DNA from: Engraulis encrasicolus
Taxonomy: Eukaryota; Chordata; Actinopteri; Clupeiformes; Engraulidae
NCBI RefSeq assembly: GCF_034702125.1
Contig: NC_085867.1
Location: 46,845,762 to 46,909,761, forward strand
Direction of reading: 5' to 3'
Length of the DNA stretch: 64,000 bases
The notes beneath the pieces were generated by a model. It saw only the letters and a list, made by a program, of their open reading frames with translations, ran no database searches and had not been told where the DNA came from. Numbering within the stretch: the first letter of the stretch is position 1; each line of letters opens with the position of its first letter. This document shows, piece by piece, positions 34,364 through 45,484 of the stretch. The translations under genes were made by a program, and so were the position numbers.

Positions 34364-34451
34364 CTCTGTCTGGATTCATACAAGTTTACTGAAATATTGA
34401 TACTCCATTCTTTATTGTGTGTAAGGCATATTATGGTGTGGTGCTATAGAG

Positions 34452-34783
34452 CAGTGTTTCTTAACCTTTTTCTCTCAGCGCACCCCCTTACCTGTTCACA
34501 AGACTAGCCGTGCACCCCCAACCCAACATGTATAACGTGTACAAGCACTAAAAAAGGATTTTAGTAATGTATTACAATGATTTTTGCCTGAGATATTAAT
34601 GAAAACCTTAATGACTTTAAATGGGGACCAAAACATGTTTCAATTTGGTTTAGGTTTGGCCTAATTATAATGTTTCCAAGCAGAATTTTGGTCACAACCT
34701 CAACACAAACAACATTCTGCGCACCCCCTATAATGTCTGCCGCACCCCCAGGGGGTGCCCGCACCCCAGGTTAAGAACCACTG
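34452..34783. mobile_element. hAT MITE
   Basis: CAGTGTTTCTTAACC and GGTTAAGAACCACTG as ends, flanked by CTATAGAG and CTATAGAC (7 of 8). The interior has GCGCACCCCCT words near both ends. Confidence 0.88.
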
Positions 34784-35546
34784 CTATAGACTTGGGGACG
34801 GGCCCCCATACACAGGGCCACTGACAGTTTTGACCAAAGAGGCTTGAGACAAGAGGGCTTACTGACGTCATAACAGTGTAGTACGGAATGAGGGCTCTTA
34901 CACACCAGGGCGGTAAAGCGTCGCGGAACGGCCACATTTTTTACCGGCGTCAGTGAAAATACATTAAAACATATCTGTCCTTACACACCAACCGGCGGTA
35001 GTCGGGCGTCAGTGGCGCGGGAGCCGGCTCTGCGCCGCGCTACATTTGGAAAATAGAACTCGAGCGTATTTTTTACGCCGGCGACCGGCGGTGTCTCATT
35101 CAAATGAATGACAAAGTAGCATGCTAGCTTTGGCTGTGGGTTTTTTTAACAGGACTGGCCGCTCACACCGACGCTGTCAGTGTGAAAGGCAGAGAAAAAC
35201 ACACCGGCCGAAACTAAGCAGAAAGACAGCGTTCGTCCCGCGACCGTTCCTTTCGGCTTTGGCATGTTTGACCCCTGATGGCGAGGGGAGTACAATTCTT
35301 CTTCTACGGTCAGTATTGGAAGCATGGTTAAGTGCAATGCCACTTCCGCGAGGGTCGGAGTGTGGAACAGGTCATAGGACAGCGTGAATGTTTGTCAGCT
35401 GTCCTTAATTACCCCCAGCAATTACTGCTGACCAACAGCTGCAGTTAATTTGGCCACACACTGAACACTGACAACCGGATATCCTCTTTTGGATTTTGCG
35501 GAGTACGGAAATGTTTGTCGCACCCCTCTGACCATGTGCAAGGGAG
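34784..35546. other. CpG-rich unclassified repeat-like segment
   Basis: From about 34889 to 35260 the sequence is rich in CGGCG words. CTTACACACCA occurs twice (about 34897 and 34981), once followed by GGGCGGTAAAGCG and once by ACCGGCGGTAGTCGG, so this may be part of a duplicated repeat end. No gene is supported. Confidence 0.35.
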
Positions 35547-36014
35547 TTACAGTTTTTCTCAATTGGTTTTGTACATTTCTCACAACAGAATAATGATTCT
35601 CAAAAGTCTTTGTTCAATTGTGACTTCCTGGTGTTATCTGTGCACATGGTCAAATCAGTTTCTCATTGTTTTCGGCATATAGCAAATGCTCTCGTCCACC
35701 ATGCCATGGCTGTGTACAATTCTCAGTGATTTCGTACATTATCAATTGCTTTTGTCATATCACTCAAAAAGCTTTGTCACTGAATGCATGAAACTATCTC
35801 AATCTTATCTGATCAATGTAATATAAAGCCGAATTTACAACATTTCCCATCCAATCTAAACAACATTTCACTTCAGAAAAGATCCTCAAGAGTGTACTAT
35901 TCAATTGACAACATGAGAAATTGATTTGACTAGCTTGTCCATACACTATGACACAATAACTAACCATTCTGCTGGCGCTGATACGTTCATTGACACAAAA
36001 AACTTGATTTTGAA

Positions 36015-37453
36015 TAGAGGTGCTCCGATTGCTCGGCAGCCGATCATGATCGGCCGATAATGGCCAAAAATAGCCTGATCGGTGATCGGAAAAACATGCC
36101 GATCAAAAAAACGATCCAGAGATATTAAATTCCTCACGCAACCATTTTGCCTTTACACCTGGCGCTGCCTGCATGTAGCCTAGGTGCTGGCTCTGCACAG
36201 CTGCTGCACCAAAATAAGGCATCTTTACTTGTCTTTAACTTTTTGGAATTCCCTCCTTCATTTTCACCATTTATAATCATATCTGCATCAACAATGATCT
36301 GATTTTCCGATCCATGCGCCGTTTACATGACGCTTGTAATTTGCGAATGACGTGTCAGTCTCGCCATGTTCGCTATTTTGAGTTACAGCCTGTCAGCACG
36401 CAACAACTAAATGTTTCCAAAACAATCATCAACGGTATTGTTTTCAAAGTTGTAGCCTAATGCACAGCCAGGTCATTAGTTTAGTCGCTGCAACACCAAA
36501 CAGTGCAGAGGTGAAACTCAATGAATCTGTGCAGGGAATTCTACAATCTATGACAGTGTTACAGAGAAAGAGCTTTCCTCGCAGACACGCTGTATTGTGC
36601 GTGTTACCTGTTCTTTCAAGTGAAGTTTTTTTTCTTGTTTTGTGTAGAATCTCAAGTGTTTCAGTCACAATGTAATTTGCGATAGACTACTTCTCGTCAG
36701 TTAGCCATGTTACGTTATAACCTGTGTAGTTGCCTCGGTCAGCACGCGACAAGTTCACGTTGTCCGCACAAGCATGCCAACGTTATTGTTTTCAAAGTTG
36801 TAATTGACAGTCAGTCGATTAGTTTGATAGTCGCTGAAACGCCAAACGGCGACAGGTGAGGGGAGAGGGAGAGAGTCAGAACGGTCGCGGAGCACTGCAG
36901 CTGTGGACAGTGAGTGACAGAGAGGGGAGGGGCTCTCCTCACGAGGCTGCTCATTTAAAGCGACAGGGTTTTTTCTCGTATGCAGAAGACGAGAGACTGA
37001 GATCCAGGTGTCTGAGCTTCAATTCAATCTTAAATAGTTTAGTAATTATATGCAATAACTTATAAATCGATGTAATGTTTCAGTTTCAATTCAATCTTAA
37101 ATAGTTTAGTAATTATATGCAATAACTTATAAATTGATTAATACTGTAGACTTTGACCATATTACCAACACTAGTCTGAAAGAGCTGCAAGATAATAATA
37201 ATAATAGCCTAATAATAATAATGATAATAATAATAATAGCCTAATAATAGGCCTACATTGTGAAAGCGACATGTGCAAATTAAGATTGATTGGTTTATGG
37301 GCAGAAATGGTATTCAATAAGGATAATTAATAGGCTATTAAAAAAATAGGAAATAATTTCTGTGATCGGCAATGATCGGTGATCGGCAGATAAAGATTTT
37401 TGGTGATCGGTATCGGTGATCGGGCCAAAAAAATGGTGATCGGAGCACCTCTA
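36015..37453. mobile_element. 1.44-kb hAT copy 1, internally duplicated
   Basis: TAGAGGTGCTCCGATTGCTC at the left and GGTGATCGGAGCACCTCTA at the right, with ATTTTGAA flanking on both sides (36007-36014 and 37454-37461). Subterminal GATCGG/CCGATC words are dense. Compared with copy 2 it has about 0.4 kb extra. A segment with CAGCACGC(A/G)ACAA and TTGTTTTCAAAGTTGTA appears twice in tandem (about 36393 and 36738). No intact transposase; the interior AAAGCGACAGG and GGAGAGGCTC-type words match copy 2 in reverse. Confidence 0.93.
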
Positions 37454-37474
37454 ATTTTGAAAGACAAATAAGGG

Positions 37475-37676
37475 TAGAGGTGCTCCGATCACCATTTTTT
37501 GGGTCCGATCACCGATACCGATCACCAAAAATCTTTATCTGCCGATTACCGATCATTGCCGATCACAAAAATGATTTCCTATTTTTTTAATAGCCTATTA
37601 ATTATCCTTATTGAATACCATTTCTGCCCATAAACCAATCAATCTTAATTTTCACATGTCTATTACAGTATTAGGC

Positions 37677-37709
<33 letters not shown>

Positions 37710-38492
37710 CTTTCAGACTAGTGTTGGTAATACAGTCTACAGTATTAATCAATGTATAAGTTATTGCATAGAATAACTAAACTATTTAAGATTGAATTGA
37801 AACTGAAACATTACATCAAATAGTCTTCCACATACGAGAAAAAAACAACCTGTCGCTTTAAATGAGCAGCCAAAGATTCTCTGTGCATTAAGAACGTCTC
37901 TGGAGCAGCCTCGTGAGGAGAGCCCCTCCCCTCTCTGTCACCGTCCACAGTTGCAGTGCTCCACTACCGTTCTGAATCTCTCTCTCAAGTTTTAACCACA
38001 TCTATCGCCGTTTGGTGTTTCAGCGACTATCAAACTAATCGACTGACTGCCAATTACAACTTTGAAAACAATAATTGACATGTTTGTGCTGACAACGTGA
38101 AGTTGTCGCGTGCTGACCAAGGCAACTACACAGGTTATAACGTAACATGGCTCACTGGCGAGTACTCAATCGCAAATTACATAGTCAGGTAAACGGCGCA
38201 TGGATCGGAAAATCAGATCATTGTTGATGCAGATATGGTTATGAATGGTGGAAATGAAGGGGGGAATGGCGAAAAGTTATAGACAAGCAAAGATGCCTTC
38301 TTTTGGTGCACTTGCAGCTGTGCAGAGCCAGCGCCTACATGCAGCGCCAGGTGTAAAGGCAATGGTTGCGTGAGGAATTTAATATCTCTCGATCGGTTTT
38401 TTGATCGGCATGTTTTTCCGATCACCGATCAGGCTATTTTTGGCCATTATCGGCCGGTCATGATCGGCAGCCGAGCAATCGGAGCACCTCTA
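37475..38492. mobile_element. 1.02-kb hAT copy 2, opposite orientation
   Basis: The same family as 36015-37453, inverted. It runs from TAGAGGTGCTCCGATCACC to AGCAATCGGAGCACCTCTA with AATAAGGG flanking on both sides (37467-37474 and 38493-38500). It sits 21 bp from copy 1, so the pair forms a kilobase-scale imperfect palindrome. (ATT)n lies at about 37674-37710, where copy 1 has an AAT-rich tract. Confidence 0.93.
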
Positions 38493-38652
38493 AATAAGGG
38501 TTTTGAGCAAGAGACTCGGTTTTGCAGGTTATCCACTGTATTTTGCCATTTGTTAAAGCTGTTTTGTTTTTGTTTTGTTTTTGAATATTATGTTTTGCAA
38601 ATTGCGAGAGAGATTCGAGAAATGTACAAAACCAAATTGAGAAATACCGTAA

Positions 38653-39180
38653 TTTTCTATCCACTCGTGTCCTCAGGCCACGCCCCCGTATTACGACGTG
38701 GCCAATGCATTTACCCCCGAGAGATTAGCCCCATACGACTTCTGTTGCTGTCGATCAACGTTGACGGAGCACGTGAGAGAGAACTTGTTGTCACGATGTG
38801 GGTGTTATTAAATACAGCGCATTTAAAGTCACAAATATGAACGAGACGATGAGCTCGCACCAGTTTGCTCTACTAACGCACCACGTGTGAGGAGTGGGGG
38901 GACAGGCAGTAAGGAGGAGCTGAAGTGGGGACCTGCGCAAACTTGTGAAGGGGTGTGAGACAAGACTCATATACACACGTGAGTGAGTTGTTGACCGACC
39001 AGTCCGAGTCCGCAGACGAGCGTTGAAGGGGATAAGTAACTGCAGAAGTTGCAAGATCTGACTGCAGTCGCATTCATCCCGCGATAGTTTGACAACATGT
39101 GACCTGTCCCCTCGTCAACGCAACATCACCGAAATTTCGAAGTTTGACAGGAAATCTAACCGTCATGCAGCATTTTCATC
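38653..39180. other. No confirmed gene; weak exon-like stretch
   Basis: 38678-38773 follows a pyrimidine-rich AG (CCACTCGTGTCCTCAG) and ends before GTGAGAGAG. It is open in the frame that reads PPYYDVANAFTPERLAPYDF. The splice context is only fair and no homologue is recognised, so I do not call an exon. Confidence 0.25.
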
Positions 39181-41404
39181 TAGGACTGGGTACCGAAATT
39201 CGGTTCCTTAATGGAACCGAATGAAAGGCTAAGGTTCTACTTGGCATTGAAACGTGCCTTGGCTGTCGGTTCCACGTTTCGGTTCCTAGATGTCCATCAC
39301 GTCAGTTATCATTTCGCATTTATAACCCCAGAACGTTAACGCAGTCAGAACGGCAGTCGCTTCTGGCAAAAAATCTGGTAACATTAATTGTGATCACATT
39401 CGGGCTTGCAGAGACTGCTGGCAGGCTACAACCCCCTTTTAAACAGGTGGTCAAATCATCTGTGGATACTAACGCTGTTACGAGAGAAACTACCATCAGC
39501 CCATCTTTAATTTGTGTAGGCTTACCGAGAAGAGTAGCCTATTTCTAGCGTTTGTAGACGGCAAAGAATTCAAACTTTGTCTTCGACACAGCCACTGCGA
39601 GCCAAGAAACAGCAAGAGGTGTGCAAACGAAGCATTCCATCATTCTCACGCAGATGGTTACATCGGCGTATGAGGAAAGTAAAAGTCGGCAACACTGTTC
39701 GCTCCACCATGAATCATCAAACAGTGTTGGGGACATTTTCCCTTTAGTGGTGGGTGCGCGCATTCTCAGACTTTTTGGATTACACCCTGAATCATTGCAA
39801 AGTTTAAACTTCATGCCAATAAAACGGAAACTCATATCAGAAGCATCAGGTGAGCTCAGTCACTTTTGGCCACGGGAGACTTTCTTTGTGTGTTATGGTT
39901 AGGCATAGCCTACATTTGCGCCACGGAACGCAGTAACATGGATTATTGAAACTGAAGACTTGATTTCTTCAATGTGGATTTTTTTTCCCGTTTGGTAGCC
40001 TATAATTACTGACCATGCAGAACTCGAAACAGAGCGCGCCCAGTGCTCCACTGCGTGCGTAACAAGCTATAGCCAAGTCGCCTCCGCCCGTCCCCCAATT
40101 CCGCCCGCCTACTTATAAGTGATGATTTTATGTTATTCACTGTTTTAAGTTATGATTATGTATCCATTGTCAGGAATGGATATCGTCAATATGATACGGA
40201 GTTTGTATGCTTACAATTTGAAACGGTGATGACTTTTAAAATTGAGTCAAACGGCCATAAACAACATTGTAATGAAGGGTGTCGTAACGGCAGCATGAAA
40301 GGGGTGAAACTTAAATTTCACAACAACATTCTAGCAAAAAACTCGCCCTAGCCGCTTCCCTGTTTCGCTTTAGGACACAATTATTCAGCCGTTTCCACAG
40401 TAATGACCAAACTAAACAGTTCCTGCATCGGTAAAGCCAGGACTACAAGTGTGAACGAAATCAGCAAAACAGCATGAAGGAATAACAAACAGTAACGGAA
40501 ATACCGACGTGACCTGAAATCAAGCGGGTGGAATTGGGAGCCTTTCGCCGGCGAATTGTGCTGAAACTAGATTTTGGACATGCTGGACGTTATCTCCAAA
40601 TTACGATAGAAAGGGCTACCAATGTTAGCTAATATTGCTCATGACCTCATCTACACAGTTGCCGCTCTCCAAAAATATACGATAGCATAATCAAATAGTA
40701 TTTGAAATAGTGACATTATCACGTTCACAGTGAAGTGATCAGTGAAGTGGGCGGAATTTGGCGACCTTATTTGTTTTAAAAGTGTTTGCAAGAACAGCAT
40801 ACCTGACAGCTACAAAAAACGGCAAAATTCCCTGATTTTAAGCCAAACATTGGAAAAGTTTCAACAGGCCAAATCCTGACAGTCAACGGGACGGCAGTGA
40901 CAGGTCAGACAGTACACCATGCTTTTCCATTTAACAGTCCGCGCGCGAGGCCAAAATCCCCACACACAGGGCATGTTTTAAAAGGAGCGTGTGCAGCGTA
41001 AAAAATGAAATATGAGTTTCTCCTTGTTGTTTTGCCGCTCAAGTCGTCTGGGGCTGATGCAAAACTTCATGCTGGTTCAGTTTGTAATCAGGTAAATTTG
41101 CACAATTGTCTGTGCGTTTGCCATGAACATCGACTGTATGACTATGAACTGATGCTCCGATGCAAAGATGCACACCCACGAAATGGATAGGGTTGGATTT
41201 AGATTGTAGTTCTCAATTTAAAATAAATTCCCAGAACCTTCAACTGGATAATGAGGGAGGCTCGGTGGTCGGTTAGGATTTTTAAACATTTCGTCATCCC
41301 CAGTGTTTATAAATTAGGAACCGAAAATGGCACCGTCAGGAACCGGCATTGAAACGTAGGTTCTGGAACCGGAACCGAAAAATTCTGATCGGTACTTAGC
41401 CCTA
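39181..41404. mobile_element. 2.2-kb non-autonomous hAT
   Basis: TAGGACTGGGTACCG at the left and CGGTACTTAGCCCTA at the right, flanked by TTTTCATC on both sides (39173-39180 and 41405-41412). Subterminal GGAACCG and CGGTTCC words are repeated at both ends. The interior holds only short frames (up to 96 codons) without a transposase signature, so movement would need a transposase from elsewhere. Confidence 0.92.
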
Positions 41405-42180
41405 TTTTCATCCAGGTTGCATTGCTGTCTAAACGCGCATGCATGCGTTGACGACAAGTCGATCGCACCTATTGTTCTTCTGTGTCAACTTTCTTTGGTT
41501 TTGACCAGGCCCAGGAGAAAGTCATCCTTTAGCAATCGTAAACCACACCTCCCCTACAACAAATTCAGTTGGCGGTCTCTCTCCAGACGATGGATAAATT
41601 GCCTTATTCAAACTCCTATTCTCCCTTGTGCTTGTGGCCTTGTGAGCATGTTGCAAGACGTCATTGACAATAGAAGTGTAATGCAATATCTAGCACAAGC
41701 GCAAATCAAAGGTAATTTTCCCATGTGCAATCAGGAAGCCTTCAAGTCAGGAGACCAGCAAAAGTCCATCAGAGCAGCGAAAAGGACTCACTAAAAAAAC
41801 CCTGCAAAGCCAGAACAGAACACATGCAGCATGTGGCAGGGAATTCAGTCATTGGCTACGTTTACATGAGACATTTGATCCATAATGAACTCACTTTAAT
41901 TCTGAATAAGCTTAATTCCGCTTTGAAAACATCAACAAAACTTAGCAATGATGCTTTCGAGACACGGGGCCCAGGTGCTTTCTCGGCAGCAGAAACTCCT
42001 GATTGTGATACACAGTAGACCAGTGGTTTTGAAAAAAAAATCAATTTGTTACCACCAAAAAGAAACTGATGAGGTCCACTGAGCATCACCCCCCCACCCC
42101 CCACCCCCTCTCTATTATCCTGCAGCATGGCTAAAACCACATGATATTTCGCTAATGCCATCACTTGGCACTTTTGATTA
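41405..42180. other. No gene recognised
   Basis: GGCTACGTTTACATGA at about 41855 resembles one end of a fish MITE. CAGTGGTTTTGAAAAA near 42021 resembles a worn hAT end, and a C-rich tract lies at about 42089-42107. The 125-codon frame at 41417-41794 has no recognisable domain. Confidence 0.35.
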
Positions 42181-42478
42181 CAGTTTTTTTCAATTGCTAG
42201 CAAGCTCTTACCCATACTTTGGATACTTTTTCTAAACTCTCAACACAGACTACCACCTACCAAGCACAATTGGCCAAACAGTTCATTTTCTTCTCAAAAG
42301 CACACACTGTTAAATATACACAAAGAAATGCATTCATTGGCTGCTAATTGTGTGAAAAAGGCATGTAATGTGTCAACTGTATGGCAATGGAAAGCCCTTG
42401 GTGTGCTAACTGTATTACGAGTTTTGCAAATGCCGCTGAGGTTTGGCCAAAAGCTTGTTAGCAATGGAAAAAAACTGT
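42181..42478. mobile_element. MITE with CAGTTTTTTTCAATTG ends
   Basis: TTACAGTTTTTTTCAATTGC followed by TAGCAAGCT pairs with AGCTTGTTAGCAATGG followed by AAAAAAACTGTAA. The ends resemble those of the larger element at 35547-38652. No coding content. Confidence 0.85.
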
Positions 42479-42582
42479 AACAAAGGGAGACGTAGTGGAT
42501 GTGAGGTCTTTGAGCTGAAATAGCCCGTCAAATCAATTAAACATTGACAGTCCTCCCTCTCCACATGTTTGGGTGATTATAG

Positions 42583-42738
42583 CCAGGGAAGTCGACATGG
42601 GGGGACAAAGTTGTCAGTTGTCCCGGGCCCCAGGGAGAAGGGGGCCCCGAATTGGGTTCTCATTACATTGTATGTATTGGGTGAGGGGGCCCTTTCTGAT
42701 GACTGTCCTGGGCCCAGCCAATGCGGTCAGCGGCCCTG
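42583..42738. mobile_element. Short hAT-like MITE
   Basis: CAGGGAAGTCGACATGG at the left and GTCAGCGGCCCTG at the right enclose GGGCCCC words and ATTACATTGTATGTATTGGG. The flanks ATTATAGC and GTTATGGC match at 6 of 8. A fragment of the same family is at 29600-29738. Confidence 0.65.
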
Positions 42739-44906
42739 GTTATGGCCACAGTCTCCTGTCCTTTTCAAGACAGCAGGTGATGGAGAAGCAAAACACTGAT
42801 TGGAGACACTTACAATTACCAGTGAGTCAATTATCAGCGAGTCAGTGACCTATCCAATGCTGCATGTGCTCGCTACTTTCACCCTGTGGCACAAAAGGCA
42901 CATGATTGCAGATATTGGTACTCCCATTGACTCTAATTACTAATAGCTAAGATGACAGGCTTGGGTCAATGGCAGCTCTTCTGACTTGCTGACGACATTT
43001 GGAAGATGGCACACGTCAGCACACGCTCCATGTCTGCTGCTGCCCCATCGGCAAGGGGCTGGGGGAGAGAGGTGATCTGGAGGGTATTTAGGATGTTTTG
43101 AAGCACTGGAAATGGTCAGTGACGCCCTTTGCAGGTGTCAATACATCGTTAGAGGCTATACTAATCAATAAGGTCGTTCGTGACTGCGTTTTTTCTGCCA
43201 GGCAGCAAGTTTGCTAGGCAGCGAGCATGCCCACTGTGTCCGCGTGAAGCATCCTGGTTAGAATTTCTGCCCAGGACGTGGCATATGGGAGTGACCTCTG
43301 TGCCACAGTCATGTGACATGGCGTTAAACCATCGCAGGATTTTTTTTTTTTGCTAAACAGCGGCGCAGCAAGGTGAGAGCAACTGCTCTGGCATGGGACC
43401 TCCTCCATGCCGACGGAACCCTGATTGGCATTCATCTAGCTGACGTGAATTGTGAGTGTAGTCCACATGGCTGTGAGGCAGTTCCCTCGCTGCTTCAAGT
43501 AGGAAGCAGCGTTTTTCATGTCTGAGGAAATCACGTTAGAAAAAACTGTCCATCTTGTTTGCCAAGCATTCAACCCCACCTTTACAGTATTAGACCAAGC
43601 AGATCTCATTGTGATCAAGCAAATTCCTGTTTGGTTGCGTCCGAGCCTATTGCAACTTGTTGTGGTGCTGTGCCCCCCGGGTGTTGTAAATTATCTGGTG
43701 GACATGTGTCTGGCTAATGTGGGGTTGGTGAGTTCATTAAAACTCCATACTACACAGTGAGGGATGTATTATTACTGCAATATTTACAGTGTAGTTTAAC
43801 AAAGAGGGACCAAAAGGGTTGGCGTCTAAACTTTGAACTGTGTGTGTTGCTTGGTGCGACTGATCACCAAAAGTAGCGATACTATGACAGTCAAAAAAGA
43901 TGAGGTTCACACAAGGCTTTCAAGTTCAAAATGTTCAAAAAATTACAAAAAAAGTCATCAGAAAAAGCTGGAGCTTCAGATGTTTCGGACTTAGTCCATT
44001 ATCAATGTCACACACAAAAAACAGAACCTTCTCTTCTAAAACTAAGTCTAAAAAAGTCAGTATAATAAAATAAAGTGCTACCAATTGGGGTTGCAAACGT
44101 TTGCACCCCCACTTGGTAGCACTTTATTTTATTTTTTGTTTAAGTTGATGGATTAAAACACCTTTCCTGCATCGGCAACCCTTGGTGTGCGAGTTCTCTT
44201 CTTCCTCCTGTGTTCTACAATACCCAGAACCCATGCACCCACAAGGCCTGGAGTAATTGGCGCGGCACCCTTCCTGGCCTAACAAAAAATCCTATAAACA
44301 CACTCCTCAACTTTGTGGACAGCCTTCCCAGATGAGTTGTAGAAAGCGGTAGCTGCAAAAAGTGGATCGATGTCATATTGAACCCTATGGTGTCAGGAAC
44401 AGCATGGCAGTTCAGTTAATAAGTCAAGGCAGGTTAGCCAATACTTTTGGTAATATATTGTATGTCTGTTGGTGTAAAGGTCTCTGCAGCGTTAATTGGC
44501 TGTGGCATTGTACAAGTTTACAAGTTTATTTATTTAAAAAGGGACAGCATATACTGTATTACCAGCATTTCAACAAAAATGCTAAGTACGGTACACAAGA
44601 TTATAGCCAGGGTGCGTTTTGTCAGAAAACCAGAAGGGGGGATATGTTTCAGATTGTAAGCAATATCAATGGAATTACATTGAACTGTGATGAAATCATG
44701 TAGAAAAAGTGGCAATGCTAAGACCAGAAGGGAGGACAATCCCTCCCATCCCCCCCTACAAATCGCACCCATGAGGCTAATTTCCATCTTGTCCCTTGTA
44801 CTCACCTGCTTCAATCGAATCTTCAATTCCAGCAGGCAGTTGTCATCCGGGTCGGGCTGGGGGAGGAATAGGCTGAAAGGGCCCCTCATAACTAGCGGTG
44901 CAGAAC
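42739..44906. other. No gene recognised
   Basis: Open frames of 60-114 codons (43214-43435 and 43436-43618 minus; 43518-43760, 44362-44703 and 44687-45031 plus) lack domains or splice support. ACAAGTTTATTTATTT near 44519 looks like a fish repeat word. The fold-back at 44064-44142 is listed separately. Confidence 0.35.
43978..44142. repeat. CGAAAC-type motif next to a strong palindrome
   Basis: AGATGTTTCGGACTTAGTCC (43978-43997) matches the loop motif of other fold-backs here on the opposite strand. At 44064-44142, AATAAAGTGCTACCAA pairs with TTGGTAGCACTTTATT around a GCAAACGTTTGC centre. The two may belong to one degraded element. Confidence 0.55.
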
Positions 44907-45079
44907 TAGGGTTGACACCTTTCAGCAATGAAAATAAGGGACACCTGCATTTTTTAGATTCAATTTCCTGCATTTTAACCAAATTGTGGCCCGTTTCAGC
45001 CTTAGCTATTCATGAAAATAAGGAACTTTAAGGAAAAATTAGGAAAAAGTAAGGGACGATTCTATATTTGAAGGGACGG
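44907..45079. mobile_element. 173-bp hAT MITE
   Basis: TAGGGTTGACACC at the left and GGTGGCAACTA at the right, with TGCAGAAC flanking both sides (44899-44906 and 45080-45087). The interior carries GAAAATAAGG words twice. Confidence 0.85.
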
Positions 45080-45187
45080 GTGGCAACTATGCAGAACTGA
45101 CTCATCGATGGGCCCCGCACCTTAGAGGCGCCCCTATTTTCAGAAATGTAAAAAAAGAAAAAAATGGCCGCTATGCCAGATGGCCAG

Positions 45188-45290
45188 TACGGAAGACGAG
45201 AGCGGCCCATCTTGTAGTACTCTTTTAATTCACCTTGTTATCCCGAGATAACGATATAATTAATTCGAGACCTCGAGAAAACGCAACAAT
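45188..45290 (+). repeat. Left terminal inverted repeat
   Basis: Pairs with 51110-51209 at roughly 80% by eye. Shared blocks are TACGGAAG, CGAGAGCGGCC, TTTTAATTCAC, GTTATCCC, AGATAACG, TATAATTAATT, GAGA(C/T)CTCGA and AAAAC. Confidence 0.85.
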
Positions 45291-45375
45291 TATTCCGTGA
45301 TCTCGAGAAAACACAACAATTATTCCGTGATCTCGAGAAAACACAACAATTATTCCGTGATCTCGGGAAAACGAA
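45272..45375 (+). repeat. 30-bp subterminal tandem repeat, 3.3 copies
   Basis: The unit CTCGAGAAAACACAACAATT plus ATTCCGTGAT starts at 45272, 45302, 45332 and (partial, CTCGGGAAAACG) 45362, an exact 30-bp period. It begins inside the left terminal repeat and stops just before the first in-frame ATG of the integrase frame. Candidate transposase-binding or promoter-proximal array; the right end carries only one related block. Confidence 0.9.
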
Positions 45376-45484
45376 TCATTTTTTTATGATCAGTAAACAG
45401 CTGACAAATGGGTCATTCATAGGCACCACGGGAAGAGCTTTTGATGACTTCGGGGCTCTCATAGTTGCAACGCTTGTCTTTACA

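Larger units (their letters stand above)
35547..38652. mobile_element. TTACAG-ended element holding two hAT copies
   Basis: TTACAGTTTTTCTCAATTGG with TTTTGTACATTTCTC (35547-35581) is mirrored by GAGAAATGTACAAAACC with AAATTGAGAAATACCGTAA (about 38617-38652). Its own sequence outside the two nested hATs is only about 0.65 kb. A relative with the same kind of ends is at 42181-42478. Superfamily not assigned; the TTA/TAA flank would fit a TWA target. Confidence 0.7.

Noticed and set aside
38678..38773. Possible exon reading PPYYDVANAFTPERLAPYDF
   Set aside because: Splice context is only fair, no neighbouring exon or homologue is recognised, and a 96-bp open stretch is easily found by chance.
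39621..39902. Overlapping 93- and 96-codon frames inside the 2.2-kb hAT
   Set aside because: Both lack hAT transposase motifs (no RW or dimerisation-type signature) and overlap on opposite strands.
41417..41794. 125-codon frame as a host gene
   Set aside because: No recognisable domain, no splice support, and composition like surrounding non-coding DNA.
45272..45375. CRISPR-like array
   Set aside because: The repeats are directly adjacent without spacers, sit in a eukaryotic transposon, and no associated genes are present.
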